A DNA stretch of 64,000 nucleotides from GCA-2717185 sp964474755 (GTDB lineage: Bacteria; Pseudomonadota; Alphaproteobacteria; UBA8366; GCA-2717185): positions 1 to 64,000 of the forward strand of contig CAYYUG010000005.1 in assembly GCA_964474755.1 (NCBI GenBank), read 5' to 3'. Position 1 is the stretch's first letter. Each line of letters starts with the position of its first letter. Made by a program: the position numbers and the translations under genes. The notes under the pieces are model-generated. The model had not been told where the DNA came from. It saw only the letters and a list, made by a program, of their open reading frames with translations, and did not search any database. Positions 9,261 through 17,276 of this stretch are shown piece after piece.

Positions 9261-10103
9261 TTGGCATGCGAACTTTCACCCTTGTCGGAGCATACCGGTG
9301 TCGAAGCCAAAGGTGTCGACCTCTCCCGGCCGCTCGATGAGGCGACGAGGGAAAAGTTGAACCGAGCTTTCATCGATTATTCAGTTCTGGTAGTGCGTGA
9401 CCAGACCCTTACCGCAACTCAGCTGCATGCTGCTGTGCGTAATTTCGGCGAGATCTTCCCACAGCACAACACGCGTTTTGCCCTGCCGGAGTGCCCGGAA
9501 ATCCATTACCTTTCGAACAAGGATCGCTACCCGGATGGCACCCGTTATATTCCTGGTGCAGGCTATCATACTGATCATTCCAATTCTGAAACGCCGCCCA
9601 AGGCGACCTTGCTGCTGGCGATCGAATTACCGGACAGCGGCGGAGACACGCAATACGTCAACATGGCGGCCGCCTATGCGGGGCTACCGGCCGCGACCAA
9701 AGACCGCCTCACAGGTCTGAAAGCGATGCATGTCTATCAGAGTAAGCACAGCGCCCGAAAACTAATGGGCCTCCCCGATGCAGCAAAGAAAAAGGTGCCC
9801 GAAGCGGTCTATCATCCAATTGTTCGCACACATCCGGAGAACGGCCGAAAGTCAATTTATATCAACCCAATCCGCATCGACGCGATCGATGGTATGGAAG
9901 AAGCTGACGCACTTGACTTGCTGAATGAGCTGCTGCAACACGCTATTCAGGAACAGTTCCAATACCGCCATAAATGGCAGCCGGGCGATCTCGTCATGTG
10001 GGACAATCGCTGTTTGCTGCACAAGGCTAACGACGACTATGACCACGAAATGCAGACGCGCTACCTGTACCGAGTAATGTTGCAGGGGGACCGGCCGGTT
10101 TAG
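9261..10103 (+). CDS. TauD/TfdA-family Fe(II)/2-oxoglutarate oxygenase
   Basis: Taurine-dioxygenase-like enzyme of about 280 residues. Iron ligands are H103 and D105 in GYHTDHSNS and H254 in WDNRCLLHKANDDYD; Arg 267 or 271 should hold 2-oxoglutarate. I prefer the TTG at 9261 as start: it follows GAAGAGG by about nine bases, avoids overlapping the hydrolase, and gives an N terminus (ACELSPLSEHTG) aligning with the paralogue at 11264 (SLELRPLSDALG). An in-frame ATG at 9243 is the alternative. Taurine is only one of many possible substrates in this family, which also covers 2,4-D, alkylsulfates and carnitine-like compounds. Confidence 0.88.
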   Translation: MACELSPLSEHTGVEAKGVDLSRPLDEATREKLNRAFIDYSVLVVRDQTLTATQLHAAVRNFGEIFPQHNTRFALPECPEIHYLSNKDRYPDGTRYIPGAGYHTDHSNSETPPKATLLLAIELPDSGGDTQYVNMAAAYAGLPAATKDRLTGLKAMHVYQSKHSARKLMGLPDAAKKKVPEAVYHPIVRTHPENGRKSIYINPIRIDAIDGMEEADALDLLNELLQHAIQEQFQYRHKWQPGDLVMWDNRCLLHKANDDYDHEMQTRYLYRVMLQGDRPV

Positions 10104-10130
10104 GCTTGAGGTAATTTCTAGGAGAATTTC

Positions 10131-11267
10131 ATGAAAATCACCGACCTCGAGGTCTACGTCCTACGCGGCCCAGACGGAGGGCGGCCGCATTGGGTAAGTC
10201 ACTTCATTGTGCCAACGGCCAACGAGATCTTGGTGCGGCTGCGTACCGAGGACGGGGTCGAAGGTTTTGGGTTGGCGACCTGCTATTCTGGTATAGAGGC
10301 GCCGTTGAACGCTTTCAAGAGCGGTATCGGCGATCAGATTATAGGCGAGGATGCGACCGCGCCGGAGCGGATTTATGAGAAGCTGTTTGGGCTTGCCTCG
10401 CGACGGTTAGCACATGAGAAAGGCTGGGGTCGTGAGGCGCTGATCCGAATATCGGCCGCGGTTGATCTCGCCTGCTGGGACATCATGGGTAAGATCGCTG
10501 GATTACCGTTATATAAATTGTTCGGAGGCTATCGTGATAAAATTCCCTGCTACGTGACTTGCGCCTATTACCGCGACGGCAAGGATTTAGCCGAATTGCG
10601 GGATGAGATGGAAACCCTGAAGGCGCAGGGTCATACGGGGTTCAAGGCGAAGGTCGGTGGCATGGAGTTGGCCGAAGACATGGAACGCCTCGCGCTGGTT
10701 CGCGAGGTGATCGGTGACGAAATGAACCTGATGGTTGACGTCAACCGAGCCTGGGATCTGGATACGGCGATCGAGGCGGCGCAGCTTATGGAGCCGCTAA
10801 ACCCGCTGTGGCTGGAGGAACCGGTGCGATGGCACGATGATAGGCGCGAACTGAAACTTCTATCACAGCGCACCCGCATTCCGCTGTCTGCCGGCGAGAG
10901 CGAACTGACCAGCTATGGTTGCCGCTCGCTACTGGAAGAACAGGCAATTTCGATTTTGCAGTTCGACTGCACTATGTTCGGTGGCTTTACCGAGGGCCGC
11001 AAGATGGCGGCGCTATGCGAGCTGAACCATGTACAGGTTACGCCGCACCACGACTGCTTCATCCATGCGCAGCTTGTCGCGTCGACACCCGCTGGATGCT
11101 TCGTCGAGAGTTTCACTGACCCAGAGCGTGATCCGCTGCAGGCCGAACTATTCGAAAATCCGCCGTTGATCTCCAAGGGTTGGGTTGCACTAAACGACGC
11201 TCCGGGCCTCGGCCTCACACTTTCAGAGGACGCTGTTGCGAAATTTGGAGAGAAACTCGCGCTCTAG
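10131..11267 (+). CDS. Mandelate racemase/muconate lactonizing enzyme family protein
   Basis: Enolase-superfamily enzyme of 378 residues that abstracts a proton alpha to a carboxylate; members are racemases, cycloisomerases or sugar-acid dehydratases. The Mg2+ ligands are visible as D203 (VDVNRAWD), E229 (WLEEPV) and E256 (SAGES). K172 and K174 form the KxK base pair (FKAKVGG), and H306/H307 (TPHHD) fit the opposite-face His of the mandelate racemase subgroup. A strong AGGAG precedes the ATG. A sugar-acid dehydratase making 2-keto-3-deoxy acids would link to the kinase/aldolase pair at 30571-32081, but that link is inference. Its stop overlaps the convergent oxygenase by four bases. Confidence 0.88.
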   Translation: MKITDLEVYVLRGPDGGRPHWVSHFIVPTANEILVRLRTEDGVEGFGLATCYSGIEAPLNAFKSGIGDQIIGEDATAPERIYEKLFGLASRRLAHEKGWGREALIRISAAVDLACWDIMGKIAGLPLYKLFGGYRDKIPCYVTCAYYRDGKDLAELRDEMETLKAQGHTGFKAKVGGMELAEDMERLALVREVIGDEMNLMVDVNRAWDLDTAIEAAQLMEPLNPLWLEEPVRWHDDRRELKLLSQRTRIPLSAGESELTSYGCRSLLEEQAISILQFDCTMFGGFTEGRKMAALCELNHVQVTPHHDCFIHAQLVASTPAGCFVESFTDPERDPLQAELFENPPLISKGWVALNDAPGLGLTLSEDAVAKFGEKLAL

Positions 11268-12160
11268 GTCACGTAGCTCAGAATTTTCTCTCCGCCGAGT
11301 GTTTCGTAGTAGGGCGTATCGCCCTCCAAGGTCGTACGCTGCATGTGTCGATCGTAGGTCTCGTCGTCGAAGGGTAGTGCGCAGTGCTGGGTGCAGCGAT
11401 TGTCCCACAAAATGACGTCGCCGGCTTGCCAGCGGTGTGTGTACGTGAATTCTGGTTTCACGGCGTGTGTCTTGAGCTTTTCGATCAGCCCTTCGCCTTC
11501 AGCTTTGGGAATGCCCTCGATCTCCACTGCCCAACGGCCAATAAAAAGTGCTGTGCGCCCGGTCTCCGGGTGGGTCCGTGTGACTGGGTGCCATACGTCG
11601 GGCCGGCCAGCCTTTTCCTCCTCGGTAAGGGGCGGTAAATCAGGATAGTTGTGATTATGCCGTTCAATGCGGCTGAACCGACCGAGTTTTCCTTCGATCC
11701 TAAGGCGGATACCCGGATCGAGAGTTTCGTAGGCCTTATATGTATTGGCGAAAGCCGTGTCGCCGCACCCTGTAGGCACCTGCAACGCGTGCAGCATTGA
11801 GCCCATATTGGGCAGCTGCTTGTCCTCGCCGTCACTGTGCCAGCCCCAACCAGCACGCCGTAGTCCAATAGGTAATCCATTTCGTTTTACGTTCGAGACA
11901 ACCATAATTTCCGGATGGTCTGGGTGGTTTGTTGGCTCTTCATTTGCGAGGCTCGGCATGATGTGCAAGTCGCCAAAGCGGCGGGTGAAGGTGACATGCT
12001 GCGCCGGTGTCCAGTCCACTTCGCGGAACAGCAAAATGTTATATTTCAGCCATGCAGAGCGAATGTCGGCAATCACCGTGTCCGCGAGCTGTGACGACAT
12101 ATCGATTCCAAGGACTTCGGCGCCGAGGGCGTCGGAGAGAGGTCGTAGCTCCAAGGACAT
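11264..12160 (-). CDS. TauD/TfdA-family Fe(II)/2-oxoglutarate oxygenase
   Basis: Oxygenase of 298 residues with iron ligands H108 and D110 in GWGWHSDGEDK and H259 in WDNRCTQHCALPFDD. The C-terminal tail after the 2-oxoglutarate Arg is about 15 residues longer than in its paralogues. It is the last gene of a minus-strand operon: GMC oxidoreductase, TauD, SDR, broken selenoprotein-B-like gene, then this gene. The ATG at 12160 is preceded by AGGAGACGCC. Confidence 0.88.
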   Translation of the reverse strand: MSLELRPLSDALGAEVLGIDMSSQLADTVIADIRSAWLKYNILLFREVDWTPAQHVTFTRRFGDLHIMPSLANEEPTNHPDHPEIMVVSNVKRNGLPIGLRRAGWGWHSDGEDKQLPNMGSMLHALQVPTGCGDTAFANTYKAYETLDPGIRLRIEGKLGRFSRIERHNHNYPDLPPLTEEEKAGRPDVWHPVTRTHPETGRTALFIGRWAVEIEGIPKAEGEGLIEKLKTHAVKPEFTYTHRWQAGDVILWDNRCTQHCALPFDDETYDRHMQRTTLEGDTPYYETLGGEKILSYVT

Positions 12161-12177
12161 GGCGTCTCCTATTTTTG

Positions 12178-12563
12178 TTACTTCTTCAGTTGACGGGCGA
12201 TTGCCTCCGGCGTCACCTCGCCGGCAAAAAATTCAAATTTTTCATGCCAGGCGATCGTTAGTAGACAGTTTAGATCGCGCCCTACGTCGCTGTGGCATAA
12301 TAGCTGTCGTAGATCTGATACTGATCCGACGGCGTTGCAGGATCGATAGCATCAACCCGGTGGTCGTTGCGTACATCTGGATCAAACGGTATCGCGGAGG
12401 AGTGCGAAATACCGCCACTAACCAGCATCGAGACAGTACAATCCGTTAGATCCTTGTTCATCGGTAGCCAGGGAGCGGTGTCATGAACGCTCCATTTGTA
12501 TGGTGGAAAGCCCACGGCGCCGTACTTTTCGTTCAGCGCATCAACATAGCGGATTGGCTCCAT
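12178..12563 (-). pseudogene. Selenoprotein-B-like (glycine/betaine reductase B family) protein, single-base frameshift
   Basis: The intact opening, MEPIRYVDALNEKYGAVGF, with PYKW and a later SGGI block, resembles the short proteobacterial proteins annotated as glycine/sarcosine/betaine reductase selenoprotein B family. The frame then ends early at YQIYDSYYATAT. Reading one base out of phase, the sequence continues HSDVGRDLNCLL and on to a natural stop at 12178. Restoring a single base (GC to GAC near 12291) would give YYDHSDVGRDLNC, matching the family's YDH-D-RDIN block. The repaired product would be about 128 residues. No catalytic Sec/Cys role can be assigned to these short homologues. 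AAAAGG lies eight bases before the ATG at 12563. It is either a recent pseudogene or a base-call error. Confidence 0.75.
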
Positions 12564-12613
12564 TGTCGACCTTTTCAACTGTTGTTAATAGGCGATTGTG
12601 CCACGACTGGAGT

Positions 12614-13372
12614 TCATCGCGCCAGAAAACCACCATCTATTACCAGTTCCGAGCCAGTGACGAACTTAGCCGCGTCACTCGCCAAATAAACGATACCCTC
12701 AGCGATGTCGGCGGTCTCACCGAGCTTTGCCATCGGGACCGTGTCCTCTATATACTCCCGGAACCAAGGGCCGCGATGCTGGATGGCACCGGCCAACAGG
12801 TCGGTTTCAATGAAGCCTGGATGGACGGAATTGACCCGCACCACCGGATCGGACTTTGCGCATTCTAACGCTGCCGTTTTGGTAAGTAGCTTTACCCCAC
12901 CCTTGGCAGCGCAATAGTTGCCCGAGGTTGGAATGCCAATCTTTCCGGCGATCGAAGAGATATTGATAATTGATCCACCGGAACCTTTCTTCATAGCCCT
13001 GATGCCGTGCTTGATCCCAAGAAACACGCCATCTAGACAGATCGATATGCATTGCCGCCAGGTATCCATCTCCATGTCTTCGAGTTTTATGCCGGCGCCG
13101 GGAATGCCCGCATTGTTAACCAGGATGTCGAGATGGCCGTTCTCGTCCAGGACTGACTCGATTACCTCTTCCCACATCTTTTCACGGGTAACGTCGAGCG
13201 AGACGTAGCGCGCCGCATCACCTATCTCTGCCGCCGACTTCTCGCCCTCCACATCGCGGATGTCAGTAATAATGACTGTCGCGCCCTCCTTCGCCATTAA
13301 CTGTGACGTCTTCTGCCCGATACCTGATGCCGCGCCGGTGACTAGCGCTACCTTATCTGCGAGCCTTGCCAT
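12614..13372 (-). CDS. Short-chain dehydrogenase/reductase (SDR)
   Basis: Classical SDR of 252 residues that oxidises or reduces an alcohol/ketone with NAD(P). The cofactor motif TGAASGIG lies near residue 12, NNAG follows at about 83, the catalytic Ser is in INISSIAG and Tyr/Lys in YCAAKGG. An Asp after the second strand (TDIRD) suggests NAD rather than NADP. The ATG at 13372 is chosen because GAGGGAGGAA lies directly upstream. It sits in the GMC/TauD operon and would act on a hydroxylated intermediate. Confidence 0.92.
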   Translation of the reverse strand: MARLADKVALVTGAASGIGQKTSQLMAKEGATVIITDIRDVEGEKSAAEIGDAARYVSLDVTREKMWEEVIESVLDENGHLDILVNNAGIPGAGIKLEDMEMDTWRQCISICLDGVFLGIKHGIRAMKKGSGGSIINISSIAGKIGIPTSGNYCAAKGGVKLLTKTAALECAKSDPVVRVNSVHPGFIETDLLAGAIQHRGPWFREYIEDTVPMAKLGETADIAEGIVYLASDAAKFVTGSELVIDGGFLAR

Positions 13373-13404
13373 AAGTTCCTCCCTCAATTTCATCGAAACG
13401 GTCG

Positions 13405-14241
13405 TTAAACTGGGACTTCGCCTTCCAACATTACCCGGTGCATCACGCGGAGCTGCTCGATGTCGTAGTCATCGTTGGCTCGGTGCATGGTGCAGCGATT
13501 GTCCCACACGATCAGGTCGCCAGTTACGTAGCGGTGCCGGTACTGGAACTGCGGCTGAAACGCGAAATCGTATAGGTCATCAAGAAGGGCGTCGCTCTCC
13601 GCTTCATCCCAGCCTTCAATATGATCAATGCGGTTGGGGTTGATGTAAAGAGACTGCTGGCCACTTTTTGGATGAGTTCGTATCAGGGGGTGGTCTACGG
13701 GTGGCGTTTCTGCTTCTTCCTCGGCGGAGCGCTTAGCGACCCAGGACTGGTTGCGTCGGCTGCGATATTGATGCACTGCACGAAGCCCTTTTATTTTCTT
13801 ATATAAATGTTTAGGAAGGCTTCGTAAAACACTGTAACAATTAATAAATTCAGTATCACCCCCATCCTCTGGAAGGGTTTTGGCGAGCAACAGGGTTATT
13901 GTGGCCGGTTTAGCAAAGTAGCTGTCGTCCGTGTGCCAATACTTCGCCTGGACTAGCGGTTTTCCGTTCAGCGAAGGCGGACGGTTGGAAACTACAGACA
14001 CTTCCGGTGCGTCGCCGATACGGTCTCTCCGTGTGACGAAAGTTTTCGGCGGCCCAAAAACCCGCGACGCTTGAGCAAAAGCTTCCGGTTCCAAATTCTG
14101 GCCGCGAATGCATAGGACGAGATGCTTGGTTAGTGCATTATTGAGCGCTGCAGCGATGCTGGGGCCTATGGGCATCCTGAGATCGATGCCGCTGACGGCG
14201 GCGCCCAGTACATCACTAATCGGCTCAATTTTCATCGACAT
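13405..14241 (-). CDS. TauD/TfdA-family Fe(II)/2-oxoglutarate oxygenase
   Basis: Oxygenase of 278 residues. Ligands: H103 and D105 in KYWHTDDSYF, and H253 in WDNRCTMHRANDDYD. It starts nine bases after the GMC stop, so the two are translated from one message. Codons near 13780-13830 are strikingly A/T-rich (LYKKIKG region) compared with the rest of the gene, but the frame is intact. It is most similar by eye to the copy at 9261. Confidence 0.88.
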   Translation of the reverse strand: MSMKIEPISDVLGAAVSGIDLRMPIGPSIAAALNNALTKHLVLCIRGQNLEPEAFAQASRVFGPPKTFVTRRDRIGDAPEVSVVSNRPPSLNGKPLVQAKYWHTDDSYFAKPATITLLLAKTLPEDGGDTEFINCYSVLRSLPKHLYKKIKGLRAVHQYRSRRNQSWVAKRSAEEEAETPPVDHPLIRTHPKSGQQSLYINPNRIDHIEGWDEAESDALLDDLYDFAFQPQFQYRHRYVTGDLIVWDNRCTMHRANDDYDIEQLRVMHRVMLEGEVPV

Positions 14242-14250
14242 GTACTCCTC

Positions 14251-15846
14251 TTAGGCGCTCGCTTGGTCTTGAAGGATCATCTCAGCACACTTCTCGCCGA
14301 TCATGATCGTTGGGGCGTTGGTGTTGCCAGTAGTCAGAGTTGGCATGATCGAGGCGTCGGCGACGCGCAGCCCCTCAACCCCGTAGACTTTGAGACGAGG
14401 GTCGACTACGGCTGCTGGACCTTTGCCCATCTTGCAGGTACCAACAGGGTGATGGATTGTGCCGCCGGTCTCGCGGGTGAATTGCATGATCTCGTCGCGG
14501 CTGGCGACCGCCGGACCAGGCATGTATTCACCGAGGCTGACCGCTGCCATCGCTGGCTGTTCAAGGATGCGTCGCGTGATTTTGACGCCCGAGACCAGCA
14601 CATTCACATCGTTTTCGTCGCCCAGATAGTTTGGTGAGATTATCGGCGCCTCGTCCGGATCACCGCTACGTGCCATGACCGTACCTCGACTTTCTGCACG
14701 AACCGGGATGGCCGTCACCTGGATGCCGGGCTCTTTCTCCAGGTCACCCTGTCCCATATCGACCGGTGTCGCCGGGGTGAAAGAGAGTTGTAGATCTGGG
14801 CTCGCTAGTCCTTCGCGGCTGCGGCAGAACACTATGGCGCTCGTGACACCGAAGGTCAGGGCGCCATTGCCAAATAGTAAAAATTTTGCGATTTCAGGCA
14901 CCACATGTGGGAAACGTGACAGCTGGTTCATAGTCATGCCGCGCACGCGGTGCTTCAGGCGCGCGCCGAAATGATCGGCCAGGTTAGACCCAACGCCGGG
15001 TAGGTCGTGACGGACCTCTACGCCAATCGACTGGAGATGCGTCGCTGGTCCAATGCCAGAAATCTGCAGGAGTTGAGGAGAGTTATAGGCGCCTCCGCAA
15101 AGAACCACTTCTCTTCCGGGGCGGATTTCCTTGTTTTGACCTCCCTGTTGGTAGGTGATGCCGACACATTTGCGACCCTCGAATATTAGGGTTCTAGCCT
15201 TGGCGCCGGTAAGTATCTGAAGGTTGGGATTGTCACTCACAGCTCGCAGATAGGTCTGCGCCGTGGATCCACGAAAACGGCCGCGCCGCGTCATTTGTGA
15301 ATAGCCAACGCCATCTTGCTGGCCGCCATTGTAATCGTTGGTTAGGGGAAAACCCGCTTGTTGTGCTGCTTCGACGAAGGTGTGAGTGAGGGGAAGGATG
15401 GTGCGGTAGTCTTCGACTTTTAGCGGTCCGCTACTGCCTCGATATTCAAGGTCACCGCCTTGCTTGTATGTCTCAGATTTCTGGAAGAGGGGCAACACAT
15501 CATCATAGGACCAACCGATGCAGTCGCGCTGCGCCCAGCCGTCATAATCGGCCGCGTTGCCGCGAACATACAGCATGCCGTTGATCGAACTCGACCCGCC
15601 TAGCACCATACCGCGAGGCAGAGAAATAGAGCGGCCTGCCGAACTCGTTACCGGTTCAGCTTGATAGTTCCAGTTGACATGTGGGTCCTTGAGCAAGGGA
15701 CGCAACGCTGCGGGTATGTGGATCCGCCAGTTCGTATCCTTTGGCCCAGCCTCCAATAACACGACAGTGGCGCCGCCCTCGACTAGGCGACAGGCGACGG
15801 CGCAACCCGCAGATCCGGCGCCTACCACAATGTAATCCGGTTGCAT
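14251..15846 (-). CDS. GMC-family FAD oxidoreductase (choline/alcohol dehydrogenase-like)
   Basis: Glucose-methanol-choline oxidoreductase of about 531 residues that oxidises an alcohol. The N-terminal FAD motif VVGAGSAGCAVACRL sits at residues 6-20. The GMC signature region PRGMVLGGSSSINGMLYVRG lies near 80. The C-terminal catalytic His is in GGTIHHPVGTCKMG, and the second His/Asn position is Asn in TTGNTNAPT. The ATG at 15846 follows AAGGAAAATTGC; upstream in-frame codons lack support. First gene of a five-gene minus-strand operon and divergent from slyX. Confidence 0.92.
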   Translation of the reverse strand: MQPDYIVVGAGSAGCAVACRLVEGGATVVLLEAGPKDTNWRIHIPAALRPLLKDPHVNWNYQAEPVTSSAGRSISLPRGMVLGGSSSINGMLYVRGNAADYDGWAQRDCIGWSYDDVLPLFQKSETYKQGGDLEYRGSSGPLKVEDYRTILPLTHTFVEAAQQAGFPLTNDYNGGQQDGVGYSQMTRRGRFRGSTAQTYLRAVSDNPNLQILTGAKARTLIFEGRKCVGITYQQGGQNKEIRPGREVVLCGGAYNSPQLLQISGIGPATHLQSIGVEVRHDLPGVGSNLADHFGARLKHRVRGMTMNQLSRFPHVVPEIAKFLLFGNGALTFGVTSAIVFCRSREGLASPDLQLSFTPATPVDMGQGDLEKEPGIQVTAIPVRAESRGTVMARSGDPDEAPIISPNYLGDENDVNVLVSGVKITRRILEQPAMAAVSLGEYMPGPAVASRDEIMQFTRETGGTIHHPVGTCKMGKGPAAVVDPRLKVYGVEGLRVADASIMPTLTTGNTNAPTIMIGEKCAEMILQDQASA

Positions 15847-15894
15847 GCAATTTTCCTTTAAATTGTCGCCAATGATTTCCCTAGGGACCAATTT

Positions 15895-16131
15895 ATGCAA
15901 GTGTGCGACATGAGCGACGCACTAAAAACGCTACAACGGCTAGACGATGTAGAGGCGCATATAGCGCATCAAGACAGCACGATCGATGATCTGAACCAGG
16001 TGGTTTTGGAACAATGGAGCGAAATCAAAGTGCTGATCGAAAAGCTCGCCCGACTTGAAGCCAAGACCGATGCATTGGAACAAACCGCGGAAGCGGACGC
16101 TACACCGGAACCGCCGCCGCCACATTATTGA
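15895..16131 (+). CDS. slyX: SlyX family protein
   Basis: Small acidic coiled-coil protein of 78 residues. The heptad-rich body (LEAHI/EWSEIKVLIEKL type pattern) and the C-terminal PEPPPPHY are diagnostic of the SlyX family, found across proteobacteria; its molecular role is not settled. AGGGA lies eight bases before the ATG at 15895; the ATG at 15910 has no ribosome site. It is the only clear housekeeping-type gene in this part of the window and is flanked by genes on the opposite strand. Confidence 0.88.
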   Translation: MQVCDMSDALKTLQRLDDVEAHIAHQDSTIDDLNQVVLEQWSEIKVLIEKLARLEAKTDALEQTAEADATPEPPPPHY

Positions 16132-16134
16132 GAG

Positions 16135-17265
16135 CTATGCGTCGCGATATCGGCCTGGCAGTCGTCCGTTGAAATTCATCAGCACGTCGTTGAGGCCGCT
16201 TTTCTGCCAATCGGCCATCTCGGCGAGGGTAATTTCATCGCTGCCATCCGCGCCAATTACAGTGACTTCGTCACCGACCTTAACCGTTCTGTCCCCAAGC
16301 AAGTCGAAGGTGAGATGCTCCAGTGAGACGCCGAGAACCGGGCGTCGTTTTCCATTGATCAACACAGCGGCTGAAGCACTGTCCTGCGGTTTGCGGTAGC
16401 CGTCATAGAGCCCTAATGGAATTACGCCGGTTCGGTCGCTTTGTCGTGCAGTATGGTATCCACCTTCCTTGAGTACAGTGTCCTCGGGAAATGCGCCAAT
16501 ATGAATTAGGCGGGCCTTGATTGCTGTCAGTACTGGTTGAAACGGTGCCAGTGGTGCCAAATCAGGATTGACCGCGCTTAGGCCGTATAGCACAGCACCG
16601 GGGCAAATTGCGTTGCTGCCGTCCATGTGCCCGACCATTAGGTTTGAACTGGCAACCGCCTGTGTCACCGGGATGTCGAGCCCACCATGGCGCAGCTGAT
16701 TGTTCAACTGGTTGAAGTGTTCGATGCCGCGTCGCGACCATTCCTGACCCTTGGCGTCTTTGAAGGAGAGGTGGGTATAAACCCCTTCAATTTTGATGTT
16801 GTTGAAGGTCGAAACTTCGCGGATGAACTCTTCTGCAGCGTTGATCTCGATCCCGAGCCGCCCCATACCCGCATCTACCTTAATATAGACCGTTGCTGGT
16901 GTCGTGGCCGCTTCTGAGACCGCCCTCGCAGTTTCCATATTGTAGACGGTGGGAATTAGATCGTTTTTGAGATAATTCGCAGCAGCTTCAGGCAAATTGC
17001 CCCCGAACATCAGGATTGGCGTCGTAACCCCGGCCTCTCGGATTGCCATCGCGTCGCCGAACGACCCCGTTGACAACGCGAAGACACCCTTATCTGACAG
17101 TACCTTGGCGGTTTCCACGGCGCCGTGGCCGTAGGCGTTTGCTTTCAACGATGCGATTATTTTTACGTCCGGGCCGACCTGGCGAATTAGGGCGTCGTAA
17201 TTTGCTGCCAGCGCTTGGAGATCAAATTCCATCCAAGCGGGATGGGTAGCGAGGTCTTTATTCAT
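16135..17265 (-). CDS. Alanine-racemase-like fold-type III PLP enzyme with altered active site
   Basis: Protein of 376 residues with the length and two-domain order of alanine racemase. The PLP lysine is K41 in SLKANAYGHG, and R136 of the KVDAGMGRLG block is kept. Three usual residues differ when aligned by eye: the Arg that contacts the pyridine nitrogen (VRPGIxLYG type) is Cys in ICPGAVLYG (C221); the catalytic Tyr position of GYADGY is Leu in GLYDGY (286), with a Tyr one place later; and the CMDQ loop is SLEH. It follows an amidase by 11 bases in an operon. It may racemise or act on another amino acid. Calling it Alr is unsafe. Confidence 0.75.
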   Translation of the reverse strand: MNKDLATHPAWMEFDLQALAANYDALIRQVGPDVKIIASLKANAYGHGAVETAKVLSDKGVFALSTGSFGDAMAIREAGVTTPILMFGGNLPEAAANYLKNDLIPTVYNMETARAVSEAATTPATVYIKVDAGMGRLGIEINAAEEFIREVSTFNNIKIEGVYTHLSFKDAKGQEWSRRGIEHFNQLNNQLRHGGLDIPVTQAVASSNLMVGHMDGSNAICPGAVLYGLSAVNPDLAPLAPFQPVLTAIKARLIHIGAFPEDTVLKEGGYHTARQSDRTGVIPLGLYDGYRKPQDSASAAVLINGKRRPVLGVSLEHLTFDLLGDRTVKVGDEVTVIGADGSDEITLAEMADWQKSGLNDVLMNFNGRLPGRYRDA

Positions 17266-17276
17266 AGCTTACTCTC

